Shown: positions 15,004 through 25,100, numbered from the stretch's first letter. The stretch is DNA of 39,667 nucleotides from Lachnospiraceae bacterium (GCA_024685315.1 JAIKVW010000008.1:1-39667), one strand, 5' to 3'. The notes: a model not told the origin generated them from the letters alone. Program-made: numbers and translations.

Positions 15004-17777
15004 ATATCCTTTCCGGATCTTCTTCTCTTAATGATCATAGCTGCAAGAACCATGACTATTGCTGCCGCGATCACGGCTATAACTATAGCTGTCTTATTTC
15101 CGGTATGGTTTTCCGTAGAATTTGATTCTGATTCAGTATCGGTTTCCGGTGCTTCCGAATCCGTTTCGGCATCTGTCTCAGAAGCATATGACTCATAAGC
15201 GGTCTCGGTCTCCGGCTCATCCGTATCGTCCGCGGTTTCGGCCACACTTATCTCTTCACCGTTCGGAGATACCTCAGCCGCTATCTCTGAGTTTTCATCC
15301 AGGACGTAGAGCCTCACCGGCTCTGCCTCTTCCTCAGACATGGTTTCGACGGAAGGAACCTTGCTCTCCATAGTCTTCCCTTTTTCAAGCGCAACGTTCG
15401 TGAAGGCTGCTGTTTCAACTGCTTCACCGGTTTCCTGATCCAGCAGATTTATGGAATAGCTCATCTCTCCGCTGTCAGTTCCAGTCATCACGAAGTCATA
15501 CTCCTGGTCATCCATCAGGATTATGTATTTATGATCGCCTTCCACATATATTCCGACGGTAGTTACTATGCTGGCATCCTGGGCATCAGACTCTACTCTG
15601 CCGACCAGCTTGCCGGCGGAATCGTATACTTCCACGTCTACAGGACATTCCACAGCAATCACTCTGACAGGTTCAATGCGGCTCAGGAGCTCCTTATCAT
15701 TTAATATCAGGTACGACATATATGTTTCCACAGCGTGCTGCGCCAGGAAGTTTCCGAAGGGGATCTCCTTGCATTTATTGCCAAAGATCTTCCCGGATGT
15801 CAATTTGGTGTATGCTTTCCTAAGCGCGCTGTTCTCTGTATTAAAGTAAAAGTTATCTCCTATCCTATAGTATCCCACAGGCGGAAGGAGCGGAACCTGG
15901 TCAAAAGTATTTACGATATTCTTGACATTGGTCATCTCATTTCTATGCTCCCTTTCCGACAACAGGAAAGGCTGGACCGCAGCAAATGTATATACAAAGG
16001 ATTTGTCTTTAGGAGCCAGACCAAGCAAACTCACCGAAAGCCGGTTTGCTATTCCTCCCCCCAGGCTGTGTCCGGTTATGAGCAGAACATTATCCTGGTT
16101 TTCAGCAATAAGCTTCTCATAGTTCAGGCCAAGCTTTTTCTCAACATACTCAATGAAAGCCTTTTTAATATTGTCCGCAGAGACACTGAACCCGCCTACT
16201 GCTCCTGAAAGGTCGGTAAGAACATCAGAACCGTTAGTAGTTCCCCGGATCACGATAGCGAAGAGATTCTTCATCTCTCCGCCCACCTTGATCTGACGGT
16301 ACGCAAAAACATAGGCCGGATTCAGATAATTGTATTCGGTATTAAAATATCCTGCGAACGAATTCTCATTGCTGAACCCCAGACTGCTGAGAATCTCAAA
16401 AGCCCTTACGTTTCCGTCATTCAGCTCGACAGCCCCTGACAGTACAAGGCACATCATTGCCATTTCATTGTGATACTTTGTGGCATCTCCCCCAAAGAGC
16501 TCGTCGCTCCAGGGTATATTCAGGGTGATATCCTGTTTGTCCTCATCCGCAAAGCCCACATGGAATGTAACGGGCACGCATGATTCGTAGTCGTTCACGC
16601 TCCCTAAACTGTTATAGTGGATCGTGGCTTCCTCCAGAGGCCAATTGGAGTTGCGGATCTCTATCTGCTTCCAGTCCTCCTCGCTTCCTTGATAATATAC
16701 ATCCGTAAGCTTATAGCAGTAAGTAAAGGCTCCGTACCCAATCTCTTTCACAGACGCAGGTATCCGTACGGAAGCGAGATTAGTGCACATATAAAATGCG
16801 CTTTTCTCTATGCTTTCCATACCATCCGGCAGGTAGATCCGCGCAAGGTTAGTATTATTAAAGAAAGAATCTGGAATATTTTTGATATTGTCAGGCAGTG
16901 TCACTGAATTCAGTTTATAGCAGAATTCAAGCACTCCATTGCCATAGCTTGCTATGCTCTCAGGAAAAGCAATTGTCTTTATCTGGGTACCGCTTAAAGC
17001 TCCCTGCCCAATTTCTGTCAGAGTAGACGGAAGCACTATCTCCTTTAATCCGGTAATGTTAAAGGCAAATTCTCCGATGAAAGTCAGTCCCTCAGGCAGG
17101 TCTGCATAGGTTAAGTTAGAACATCCATCGAAGGCAAGGGGGCCTATGGTTTCTGTCGCTGCCGGGATATTAACTTCAGTAAGGGCTGAACAGTACTTGA
17201 AACAGCTGTCCGGAATTGTCTTTAATCCTTCAGGCAGGTGTACTCTCTGCAGGTTGAAACACCCTTCGAAAAGATCTTCTCCTATAGCAACCACGCTTTC
17301 AGGAAAAGTCAGTTCTGTAAGATAATTGCAGCTTTTAAAGGCTCTCGCATCTACAGTTTTGAGGCCCTCCGGAAGGTCTATCGCGGAAATATGCGTCTGA
17401 GAAAACGCAGATTTCCCTATGGACATCAGCGTGGACGGAAGTATTATCTCCTCCGCCCAGCACGAAGCAAAGGCTGAATCACATATACGGGTGATACCCT
17501 CCTCCACGACTACCTTTGTGAGCGACTGCCCGTAGTTGAACCAGGGCATGTTCCCGTAAGAATACTCTATGTCGCGCATGTCCCCTTTGCCGCTGATCGT
17601 GAGGAGATCTCCCTCGATCTGCCAGGTGACATTGTTCCCCCAGGTCCCGGAGAGGATCTCTGAAGCTTCAGTCTCGGATGCGTTCAATGAAGCCGCGTGG
17701 ACACTTCCGGCAAAAGGAAGAATCATTGCGACTGCTAATATGATGAATGTCAGATTCCGGAAAACTTTTTTAAGCAC
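15000..17777 (-). CDS. Secreted BspA-type leucine-rich repeat protein with class 3 lipase domain
   Basis: A 925-residue surface protein with a GTG start (AGGCGG about 7 bases upstream). A signal peptide (about 1-28, FIILAVAMILPFAGSVHA) is followed by BspA/LRR_5 repeats from about 85 to 360 with the ALPEGLKTI-like pattern. A lipase class 3-type alpha/beta hydrolase spans about 430-690: RGTTN (511-515), nucleophile Ser571 in GHSLGGG, likely Asp626 (FDQVP) and His681 (QHAVETY). A beta-rich region and an acidic Thr/Glu/Ser-rich stalk (about 840-893) end in a membrane helix and RRRR tail. The enzyme would be held on the outer face and act on lipids or esters. It leads an operon with a sensor, kinase and regulator. 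Confidence 0.88.
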   Translation of the reverse strand: MLKKVFRNLTFIILAVAMILPFAGSVHAASLNASETEASEILSGTWGNNVTWQIEGDLLTISGKGDMRDIEYSYGNMPWFNYGQSLTKVVVEEGITRICDSAFASCWAEEIILPSTLMSIGKSAFSQTHISAIDLPEGLKTVDARAFKSCNYLTELTFPESVVAIGEDLFEGCFNLQRVHLPEGLKTIPDSCFKYCSALTEVNIPAATETIGPLAFDGCSNLTYADLPEGLTFIGEFAFNITGLKEIVLPSTLTEIGQGALSGTQIKTIAFPESIASYGNGVLEFCYKLNSVTLPDNIKNIPDSFFNNTNLARIYLPDGMESIEKSAFYMCTNLASVRIPASVKEIGYGAFTYCYKLTDVYYQGSEEDWKQIEIRNSNWPLEEATIHYNSLGSVNDYESCVPVTFHVGFADEDKQDITLNIPWSDELFGGDATKYHNEMAMMCLVLSGAVELNDGNVRAFEILSSLGFSNENSFAGYFNTEYNYLNPAYVFAYRQIKVGGEMKNLFAIVIRGTTNGSDVLTDLSGAVGGFSVSADNIKKAFIEYVEKKLGLNYEKLIAENQDNVLLITGHSLGGGIANRLSVSLLGLAPKDKSFVYTFAAVQPFLLSEREHRNEMTNVKNIVNTFDQVPLLPPVGYYRIGDNFYFNTENSALRKAYTKLTSGKIFGNKCKEIPFGNFLAQHAVETYMSYLILNDKELLSRIEPVRVIAVECPVDVEVYDSAGKLVGRVESDAQDASIVTTVGIYVEGDHKYIILMDDQEYDFVMTGTDSGEMSYSINLLDQETGEAVETAAFTNVALEKGKTMESKVPSVETMSEEEAEPVRLYVLDENSEIAAEVSPNGEEISVAETADDTDEPETETAYESYASETDAETDSEAPETDTESESNSTENHTGNKTAIVIAVIAAAIVMVLAAMIIKRRRSGKDI

Positions 17778-17853
17778 TGTAACACCGCCTGCGGTAAAAG
17801 CCTGATTACATTTTTACGATCATATTATATTAAATGGTTTTGGTTAGCGCCCT

Positions 17854-17917
17854 ACACAAAAGTATAGTGCGCAGGTGTGTTTTTTAGTTTTGTCCTGCCA
17901 AAACTATACTTTTGTGT
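17854..17917. promoter_or_regulatory. Nested inverted repeats in the divergent control region
   Basis: A perfect 14-bp inverted repeat (ACACAAAAGTATAG at 17854-17867, its complement at 17904-17917) encloses a second 8-bp one (TAGTTTTG 17885-17892, CAAAACTA 17899-17906) that shares bases with the right arm. The two can compete. The region lies between the divergent lipase operon and the 18000-21882 genes; 17778-17999 holds no gene. The arms contain TATACT, so they may be operators or promoter parts. Confidence 0.6.
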
Positions 17918-17999
17918 GGGTTAATCATTTTCCCTTTATGATAATATATCCTCCGATAATTATGTATAGTTTTTAGAACACATTAAAGGGGTGCAAATC

Positions 18000-18485
18000 A
18001 TGCAGTGGTTCTTAATTATTCTGCTCGCTGCCGTCATCTTTGCAGCAGCTTTCTATTATCAGAAGAAAAAAATCGATCAGCTGGCCGCCGAGGGCAAGAT
18101 AATCAGGAGATCCGGATTATTCTATGAAGAAAGCGAGATCTTCGAGACCAGCGCAAACTATGAAGATCTCAGGGCCATTTTTTCCAGGCTGGACCTTTCG
18201 GAAATGAAGGTCACCTACTACCCTGACCTTGAAGGCAGCCGGACGCTGCTATTTAAATCCGGGTATGCCTGGAATGCATCGCTGAAGGATATGGGCAGCA
18301 AGGACGGAAAGAACGTTCTGAAGTTCTCCTTCCCCGCGTGGGACGAGAAGAATGGCCAGGTCCATAACATAAACTCCATGAACATGATGGTCACCCAGGT
18401 GGAAAAGGCTATCCTCTCACTGGATCCCAACGCCATGGTAGAGAACCACAAGATGCAGCTGAAGACCAAAACAAAGCTCTTTTAG
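18000..18485 (+). CDS. Small membrane-anchored protein of unknown function
   Basis: A 161-residue protein not recognised as any family. One N-terminal membrane helix (residues 4-20, FLIILLAAVIFAAAFYY) with a KKK stop follows, so the remaining ~135 residues are probably cytoplasmic by the positive-inside rule. That part is an alpha/beta domain with an amphipathic mid-section (NYEDLRAIFSRLDLSEMKVTYYPD). A GTG three codons upstream is in frame, but AAAGGGG directly abuts it and lies 8 bases before the ATG at 18000, which I use. It heads a plus-strand run with the next membrane protein and two lipoproteins, divergent from the lipase operon across a region rich in inverted repeats. Confidence 0.75.
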   Translation: MQWFLIILLAAVIFAAAFYYQKKKIDQLAAEGKIIRRSGLFYEESEIFETSANYEDLRAIFSRLDLSEMKVTYYPDLEGSRTLLFKSGYAWNASLKDMGSKDGKNVLKFSFPAWDEKNGQVHNINSMNMMVTQVEKAILSLDPNAMVENHKMQLKTKTKLF

Positions 18486-18500
18486 GCGGAGGGAATGATA

Positions 18501-19445
18501 ATGGGTGCAGGTTTTTATATAGTATTGCTTATCGTGCTGATCGTCGCAGTCAAGTTCGGCGGCAAATTATTATACGCAGGACTTAATAAGGGAGAAAATG
18601 CTGTCTCTAACGCCATAAAGCGCTCCCAGGAAGAAAACAATCCCCCGCAGGCTGTACGGCTTGCATCACGCTACCAGGGCGTCAGTATACCGGACTACGC
18701 TGCTATGTATGGACTCACGGTCAATCGGGAGATCACGGCAGAGGCAGATAATATTTTTAACAGCGCTTTTGAAGCCTCAGACGGATCCGCTTTGGATGAA
18801 GCTTTTGAACCTTCAGACCGCTTTACAGGCGACGCTTTCAACAGTCTGGAAGGCGGAGCTTCGGCAGGCAGAGCGTTCGCAGGCACCTCTTACGGTGATC
18901 TCGGCAAAAAGCTCGCCGTATACGGTATGCTAGCTGCCTTCGCCGGAAAGATACTCAACTTTGTGATCCGCTATTTTATATTCAGATTTACCTGGTCCAT
19001 GGGATTATATTATTTTACCGTGGCACTAGATATCATCGCGGGTATTGGCATAGCCGCAGCAGGCGCTGCCTATATCCTCAGATATCTTAACACCAGAGAT
19101 AACATGGATTTGATCACGGGCGCAGCAGGAATTCTAAGTTTTTTGGTGGGAATACTGGCGCAGCCGGCCTACAGAGTATTCCCTGCACTTATTGTCGGAA
19201 TCATTACAGGGGCCTTTTTCCTGATACTCTCATACCGGGCGAAACCGTTTGATGTAAAGATAAGAGCCGCGCTCATACTTGGCTTTGCGGGAAGCGTTAT
19301 TTCCTGCCTGATAAGCGCCATCTATTATTATGGCTATTACCGCATCACTTTGGTTGCTTCGCTTTCCTGGATAACAGTGATCCTCATGATCCTGGCCCTT
19401 GCAGCCGGATACATTTTCGTAAAGAAGGACTTTGGCGGGAATTAA
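18501..19445 (+). CDS. Polytopic membrane protein of unknown function
   Basis: A 314-residue protein. One N-terminal membrane helix (about 5-22) is followed by a long soluble stretch rich in Ala, Ser and Asp (about 35-135, including near-repeats of FEASDGSALDEAFEPSD). About six membrane helices then occupy residues 145-310. No family motif is recognised. GGAGG is 8 bases from the ATG at 18501 and too close to the ATG at 18495, so 18501 is chosen. It begins 15 bases after the preceding gene, so they are co-transcribed. A role in envelope function is a guess from topology and neighbours only. Confidence 0.7.
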   Translation: MGAGFYIVLLIVLIVAVKFGGKLLYAGLNKGENAVSNAIKRSQEENNPPQAVRLASRYQGVSIPDYAAMYGLTVNREITAEADNIFNSAFEASDGSALDEAFEPSDRFTGDAFNSLEGGASAGRAFAGTSYGDLGKKLAVYGMLAAFAGKILNFVIRYFIFRFTWSMGLYYFTVALDIIAGIGIAAAGAAYILRYLNTRDNMDLITGAAGILSFLVGILAQPAYRVFPALIVGIITGAFFLILSYRAKPFDVKIRAALILGFAGSVISCLISAIYYYGYYRITLVASLSWITVILMILALAAGYIFVKKDFGGN

Positions 19446-19491
19446 GGATCTGCAGCACATAAATGACCTGATAAGATCGGAGGATTTTATT

Positions 19492-20661
19492 ATGAAAAAG
19501 ATATTTGTTCTTCTGCCTGTTATTTCAATAATCTGTCTGGCTGCGTGCAGAAGCAAAGGGCAGTCAGCACCGGAGACCGTTCCTGCGGCTGAATCTGATT
19601 CGGCATATGAGGAGGAAACCTATACCGAGAGCGAGTCAGATTATGAAGAGTCCTATTATGAGGAAGAATCGTATTACGAAGACTTCTCGGAAACAGGTTT
19701 CGCGGACCATGTCCGCTGGTATGACTTTGAAAACAGCTATGAGGACAGGGGCTACAACATCCGGGTAACTATGCACATCAGCCAGTGGATCAGCTATGAT
19801 AATGATTATGACACACTCTCCGCGGCCTGGGACGAGGTCTCAGAGGGAAACAGTCTGCCTGGCAAGTCGAGCATGGGATGCTACTACACGAACTGCTTCG
19901 AAAACGGGCAGTATACGACCTTTATCGATTACGATGAAGTTTTTTACGCGGTCGGATACATTGAATCCTATAACGAGACTCCCGGTTTTGACCTGTCCTC
20001 AAGCAATTCCCTGAGCTGCGGCCTTCAGGTCGGATGCGGCAGTTCCTGCTCGTCCATGATGGTCTTCTTCTCTAACGGAACTGAACTTTACGGAGTGGAA
20101 CCCTCCAGTAATGTTTCCTTCATGTCCTTTGAGCAGGGAGGCAATCAAATCCTTTACAGAATGAAAAGCAATCACTGGGGCCCGGTTCCGTTCGTAATAT
20201 GCTACGTAATAGACAAGACTCCGGAATATCCTATGGGCCGCCCTGCTCCCGCGAACCTCAGCATGTGGTTCGCAAGCCCGACAGAGAATCCGTTCTCGCT
20301 CGGAAGCGGTGTCCGTCCGACTTCCGCCTCTTCTGAGGCTGCGGAGCTGATTGGAGATTACACAGGAACTTACATAAACTCTAAAGGTGCTGAGATCAAC
20401 TGCGAGGTGAGCATTTTTGAGGAAGACGGAGCCTTAACCGGAATGTTCTGGTTTTATGTTTCAGATGATATAGAAGGCTGCTACACGCTAAACGTTAACT
20501 TAGACGATCAGGGGAATTACAGGCTTCTCGCTGATGAGTGGGTCGACCATCCAGAGGGCTATACCATGATCCCCTGCTGGTATGTGACCCTGGATGGCAA
20601 TGAGCTGACAGGCTTTGCAGAGTACGGAGACAATGCCAGGACAATTAGTTTGACCAGATAA
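19492..20661 (+). CDS. Lipoprotein with acidic Tyr/Glu-rich N-terminus, unknown function
   Basis: A 389-residue secreted lipoprotein. A signal peptide MKKIFVLLPVISIICLAAC ends in the lipobox LAAC (C19). The mature N-terminus is a highly acidic Glu/Tyr/Ser tract (about 25-70). The body is beta-rich with several Cys. A separate C-terminal module begins near GDYTGTYINSKGAEINCEVSIFEEDGALTGMFWFYVSD, which resembles small lipocalin-like or calycin beta-barrel domains; that resemblance is weak. The frame is open for 20 codons further upstream, overlapping the previous gene, but GGAGG is 8 bases before the ATG at 19492 and the signal peptide begins there. Likely co-transcribed with the preceding two membrane proteins. 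Confidence 0.8.
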   Translation: MKKIFVLLPVISIICLAACRSKGQSAPETVPAAESDSAYEEETYTESESDYEESYYEEESYYEDFSETGFADHVRWYDFENSYEDRGYNIRVTMHISQWISYDNDYDTLSAAWDEVSEGNSLPGKSSMGCYYTNCFENGQYTTFIDYDEVFYAVGYIESYNETPGFDLSSSNSLSCGLQVGCGSSCSSMMVFFSNGTELYGVEPSSNVSFMSFEQGGNQILYRMKSNHWGPVPFVICYVIDKTPEYPMGRPAPANLSMWFASPTENPFSLGSGVRPTSASSEAAELIGDYTGTYINSKGAEINCEVSIFEEDGALTGMFWFYVSDDIEGCYTLNVNLDDQGNYRLLADEWVDHPEGYTMIPCWYVTLDGNELTGFAEYGDNARTISLTR

Positions 20662-20697
20662 CGAACTATTTAAAATGCTCTGGAAGGATCAATAATA

Positions 20698-21882
20698 ATG
20701 CTGAAAAAAGCAACCGGGAAAACCGCCGCGGTCATATTAGCTGCAGCCTGCATGGCATTAAGTGCCTGCTCAGGAGGACAGTCTTCCGCATCTTCCTCAC
20801 AACAGCCCGAAACCTCTGAGAACCAGGAAACATCGGCAGACCAGGAAACCCTGGAGACTCAGGAAAATCAGGAACAAACGGAATCCGCCGCTTCAGAGGA
20901 ACCTGCTCCTTCTACGGATGACCTCGTGTCATATGAAATTTACTACCGGATGGCTCCGGCCAACTACTATATTGATAAGGTCGTTCATTATACTTATGAT
21001 CTTTTCGGAAATGTTCTGACCCGGGAAGACAAATATGATATCGACTACGAGCCTTATAATGTCCGGTACTACAGCTATGACGCATTCGGAAATCTGGAGG
21101 GGTACACGAGCGATGACGGAAGCTATGCCGTATACTATCCCGAAACAGGCCGGCTGGCAAAATCCCGCAGTGCCGAGGGAAGGGTCCTGGAATATGATGA
21201 AAACGGGAACCTGACGCATGATTACATTCCCAAAGAGGCCAGGCACTATCTGTACTTTTATGACGAAAACGGACGCATCCTCACGGAGGAAGATTACCGC
21301 GGCGCTGAGGACGAAGTTTACGGCGAATTACTGCTCAGACTCGAATACACCTACAGTGAAGACGGTCTGTACGGAACATCGGCAGCCTTCGGTCCTGACG
21401 GCTCCGAGATAGAATACTTTGGCGGCTTCTGTGAAGAATTCGAATATGATGAGTCAGGAAACATGATCTACCGTCACAGTTCCAGTGTTTCCGGTGAGCA
21501 TGACCGGGAATTCTTCTACGAATATGATGACGACGGAAACCTGATCCACTATACAAAATCCGGCGAAGAAGACTTCTGGACATACGAAAACGGCGTCCTG
21601 ACTGAAAAGATAGTGGAAGGAGATTATGTAATCACTTACACTACATATGAGCGGGATCAGTACGGCCGGGTGCTCTCAACGACAGTAACAGCAATAGACA
21701 AAAGCACCAATGAAGTCTATAAAGAATATATCTCGGCGCTCAACGAATATGATGAGCGCGGAAACCTTTCCAGAGCATATACATACTCAGAGACCACCGA
21801 AGAAGGCAGTTTCGAATCGCTGACCGTCTATGTCTACGGCAATGAAGATCCCTACAAGAAACTGCTGCCCGTAGAAGACTGA
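20698..21882 (+). CDS. Lipoprotein with YD (RHS-like) repeats
   Basis: A 394-residue lipoprotein: signal peptide to lipobox LSAC (C24), then a Ser/Gln/Glu-rich linker (about 25-80). The rest is eight or so degenerate YD repeats of the YDxxGNL type, for example YDLFGNVL, YDAFGNLE, YDENGNLT, YDENGRIL, YDESGNMI, YDDDGNLI and YDERGNLS. YD repeats build the beta-cage of RHS/teneurin proteins and also occur in short stand-alone lipoproteins in Firmicutes. There is no RHS core end or C-terminal toxin domain, so this is not a polymorphic toxin. It closes the plus-strand run and ends at a terminator. AAGGA lies 9 bases before the ATG. Confidence 0.85.
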   Translation: MLKKATGKTAAVILAAACMALSACSGGQSSASSSQQPETSENQETSADQETLETQENQEQTESAASEEPAPSTDDLVSYEIYYRMAPANYYIDKVVHYTYDLFGNVLTREDKYDIDYEPYNVRYYSYDAFGNLEGYTSDDGSYAVYYPETGRLAKSRSAEGRVLEYDENGNLTHDYIPKEARHYLYFYDENGRILTEEDYRGAEDEVYGELLLRLEYTYSEDGLYGTSAAFGPDGSEIEYFGGFCEEFEYDESGNMIYRHSSSVSGEHDREFFYEYDDDGNLIHYTKSGEEDFWTYENGVLTEKIVEGDYVITYTTYERDQYGRVLSTTVTAIDKSTNEVYKEYISALNEYDERGNLSRAYTYSETTEEGSFESLTVYVYGNEDPYKKLLPVED

Positions 21883-21885
21883 AAT

Positions 21886-21931
21886 AAGGCCGGGCAATGG
21901 ACGAGATTTTCCGTTCGCTGTCCGGTCTTTT
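21886..21931 (+). terminator. Intrinsic terminator after the YD-repeat lipoprotein
   Basis: AAGGCCGGGCA (21886-21896) pairs with TGTCCGGTCTT (21919-21929) through an 11-bp stem with two G-U pairs, then TTTT. It follows the stop codon directly. Confidence 0.7.
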
Positions 21932-21994
21932 ATCATGCCCCTTGTATTCACTGATTGCAGCTTAGGCTTTCTGAAAAAGCCTTTCCGCACGCTC

Positions 21995-22024
21995 TTGACA
22001 CGCCTTAAAACCAGATTTTATACT
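21995..22024 (+). promoter_or_regulatory. Sigma-A type promoter for the STAND NTPase gene
   Basis: Consensus TTGACA (21995-22000), 18-base spacer and TATACT (22019-22024), about 75 bases before the STAND gene. A small AGGCTTT/AAAGCCT hairpin lies just upstream (21964-21982). Confidence 0.65.
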
Positions 22025-22044
22025 TACTAAGGAATGTGAATATT

Positions 22045-22086
22045 ATGGCATACAGTTTTTATGAAATAGCTGAAAAAGATAGATAA
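22045..22086 (+). CDS. Possible 13-codon leader peptide
   Basis: ATG at 22045 opens a 13-codon frame (MAYSFYEIAEKDR) ending 15 bases before the STAND start. An AAGGA lies 11 bases upstream of its ATG. It sits between the promoter and the large gene, so it could be a translated leader, but a frame this short can occur by chance. Confidence 0.25.
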   Translation: MAYSFYEIAEKDR

Positions 22087-22101
22087 CAGGAGGAATCAGC
22101 A

Positions 22102-25100
22102 ATGCTGGTAAAGGAGCGCAGCTCGGAAAAGAAAACGCATGTCCCGGTAAAAAGGGTCTTTACGGACCGCGACGAGCCCAGGCAGGTCTTCTGGGACACC
22201 TATGACAAAGCCTGCAAAGAGCCCGATCACTGCAATGTGCTGCATTATTACGGCCGAGGCGGCATCGGGAAAAGCACTCTCCTGCACGTGCTGCACAAAC
22301 AGCTCCTTGAGAAGAAAGGATACTGCGTATTCTACGACATGGAGGAAGGCACTGAGATGCGCCGTATCCTCACCCGTATGCGCAACATGCTGGTAAAGCA
22401 GTATCCTGACGATTTCCGTTTCGATTTCTTCGATCTGACTCTGCTTAAGTTCAGTGAACTAGCCGGGGAGCATAATGAGATCGTAAAAAAAGAAGACAAG
22501 ACTATCATCGAGAGCAACCCCGTCCTTTCGGCAATGCTGGACGGCGTGTCGCTGATCCCCGGGATCTCAGTCGTTTCCACCGTGGTGAACCGGCTGACAA
22601 AGGGCTATCACTATGCCAAGGATATTTCCGAGAAGCACAGAAAGCACCTCACTGAGAAGGCGGCCCAGATAAATGACCTCCAGATGGGACAGCTCCTGGA
22701 TCTCATGCCTGAGTTTTTCAGCCGTGATCTCGACGAATGCTGCGCAAAGCTTGACAAGCCGGTAGTATTTTTCCTGGACACTTACGAGCGACTCGTGAAT
22801 TACATGAGCGACGTAGGCGTGGCCGGGCTGGAGGACCGCTGGCTTCGCGAAGGCATTGTACAGTATACCCATAACAGCATGTGGGTCATCGCAGGCCGTG
22901 ACCGCCTGCGATGGGGAGATCTGGATCCGAACTGGAAAAACGACCCGGACTACTCAGACCATCTTCTCGGTCAGCTCGGAAGGAACGATTCTGTGCACTA
23001 TCTCCGCGAGGCAGGTATCGCAGACGAGGACCTGTGCGAAGGCCTTTTCACTCTTACAGACGGCGATCCCCTGTATCTGGACATCTGCGTAAGCACCTGG
23101 CAGGATCTGACTTCAGACGATAAGACGCCGGTGCTCGAGGATTTCGGCGACCGGACGCAGCTGGTGAGCCGGTACCTGAAGTATATGGATTCCGCCCACA
23201 GAGATATGGTCGAGCTTCTGGCCTGCGTGGGCAGATGGAAGGACAGCGAGATCCGTGACAAGGTCCGCACTGTTTCCGGGACCTTCAGCGAAAATGTTTA
23301 CCGCGCCATCGTAGATTCGACCCTGGTGCAGTCAGATACCGCGGGAGGCTTTTACATTCACCGGGTCGTGCGGGAATCCGTAATGGCCCAGATCCCTCAG
23401 GAACGCGTCCGGGAGCTTATGGAGAAGCTTGGCGGGGAAAGCACCGAAACGGAGGCTCAATTCTCTCTGGACTATGTGGCAGAGCTGGAAAATGATGTTG
23501 ACCGCGTCATCGAGGGCATGAAGAAGGATGTCAGTGTCCCCGCAAAATCTATTCCTCAAAAGACAGACCTGCTGAAAAAGCAGGGGAACTACCGGGAACT
23601 CTGCCGGAGCCTTGAACCTTTGTACAGATATCAGGAGAGCGTAGGCTTCAAGGATTTCAGTGTCTACTCCCGCCTGAAAGATTACCTTTACGCGCTGGGC
23701 TTAACCGATCAGAGCGAACAGTTCCTTGAAAAAGCCTCCCGGCTCTACAATGCCTACATTGATCTCAATGCCCCTGACAATATAAGGTTCAGCGCGGGGA
23801 TCATGCTTGCAGACGCCTACACCTCCAACAGAAGGAATGACGAAGCCCTTGCGCTCGCAGAAAAACTAAAAGCGGAGCTGGAAAAAGCCGGCAAAGACGA
23901 TTATACCTACACCACTGTGCTGGACCTGATCGGCGGAATCTACAGACTGCAGAACCGCTATTCTGAAGCCATCAGCTGCCTTGAGAAAGTCCGTGCCCGC
24001 CAGAACGATGAGATCGCAGCGGGAAAAAGAACACCTGAAGGCACAGTAGATACCCTGCTCCACCTGGGCAATTGCTACCGCGCTGTCGGAAGGCCGGAGG
24101 ATGCGCTGAAGGTGGACGCTGAAGGCTGCCGTATCCAGGAGGAACGCTACGGGCCCGATCATCTGCTCACGATGAGATTCCTAAATTCTATGGCGCTTGA
24201 TTACAGCGACCTGAAGGAATGGGACAAGCAGGAGGAGATCCTTCGCCATAATCTTGAGGTGCAGAAGGATAAGTACGGTCCTCTTTACTCCGGCACGCTT
24301 ATGGCGATGAACAACCTTTCTATCGCCTGCACTAACCGCGGGAAATATCAGGAAGCCCTGGATCTTGACCAACAGTGCTATGAGCTTCGCCTGCAGAAGC
24401 AGGGCGAGGATCACCCGAATGTACTCCATGCCCTGCACAATCTGGCAGTTGACTATAAACAGATCGGCGAAAAGGGAAAGGCGAAAAAGCTGAACGAGCA
24501 GGCGCTTGAAGGCTTTAACCGCATCTTCGGCCAGGGCAGCTTAGATAGTCTTGACACATTGTACAGTCTGTCAAGTGAATATGACAGCCCGCAAGAATGG
24601 GCAAAGGGCGAGGAAACATGCAGGCAGGCGCTGGAGATCTGCGAACTTAACCCCGATATGGAGAAGAAGCTGGCAGATTACCGGACCGAGCTCCTGAAGA
24701 GACTCAGCGACTACTGCCGCAGGCAGAAAAAATTCGTCGAAGCGGAGCAAGCAGACAATGAGCTGCTTGAACACATTGCAAAGCTGCGGCCTGACAATAA
24801 GGAGTCATGCATCAAGGCTTACCGCAACCTGACGGATGAACTCTATAAGCAGAAAAAGTATTCCGAAGCACTGAAGATCTGCAGGGAAGGTATCGCTTAC
24901 GCCGAAGAGAATCTTCCAAAAGATCACTCATACGCCCTGAATCTGATGGAGTGGCAGGGTTTCTGCCTTCGCAAACTGAACGACCCCGTCGGAGCAGAAC
25001 AGGCTGACCGCGAACTGCTGGAAAGAGTGAGAACATACGGACAGGCGCAGCCAAAGCTGATCCCTAATGCCTGCAGGTATCTTACAAATGATCTCTACGA

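Noticed and set aside
15000-17777. Sortase-anchored surface protein
   Set aside because: The C-terminus has a membrane helix and RRRR tail but no LPxTG-like motif, so plain membrane anchoring is more likely.
17854-17917. Invertible promoter
   Set aside because: The inverted repeat suits inversion in principle, but no recombinase gene is in the window and the arms are short; kept only as an operator candidate.
20698-21882. RHS polymorphic toxin
   Set aside because: YD repeats are present, but the protein is short, is a lipoprotein, lacks the RHS core end and toxin tip, and has no immunity gene behind it.
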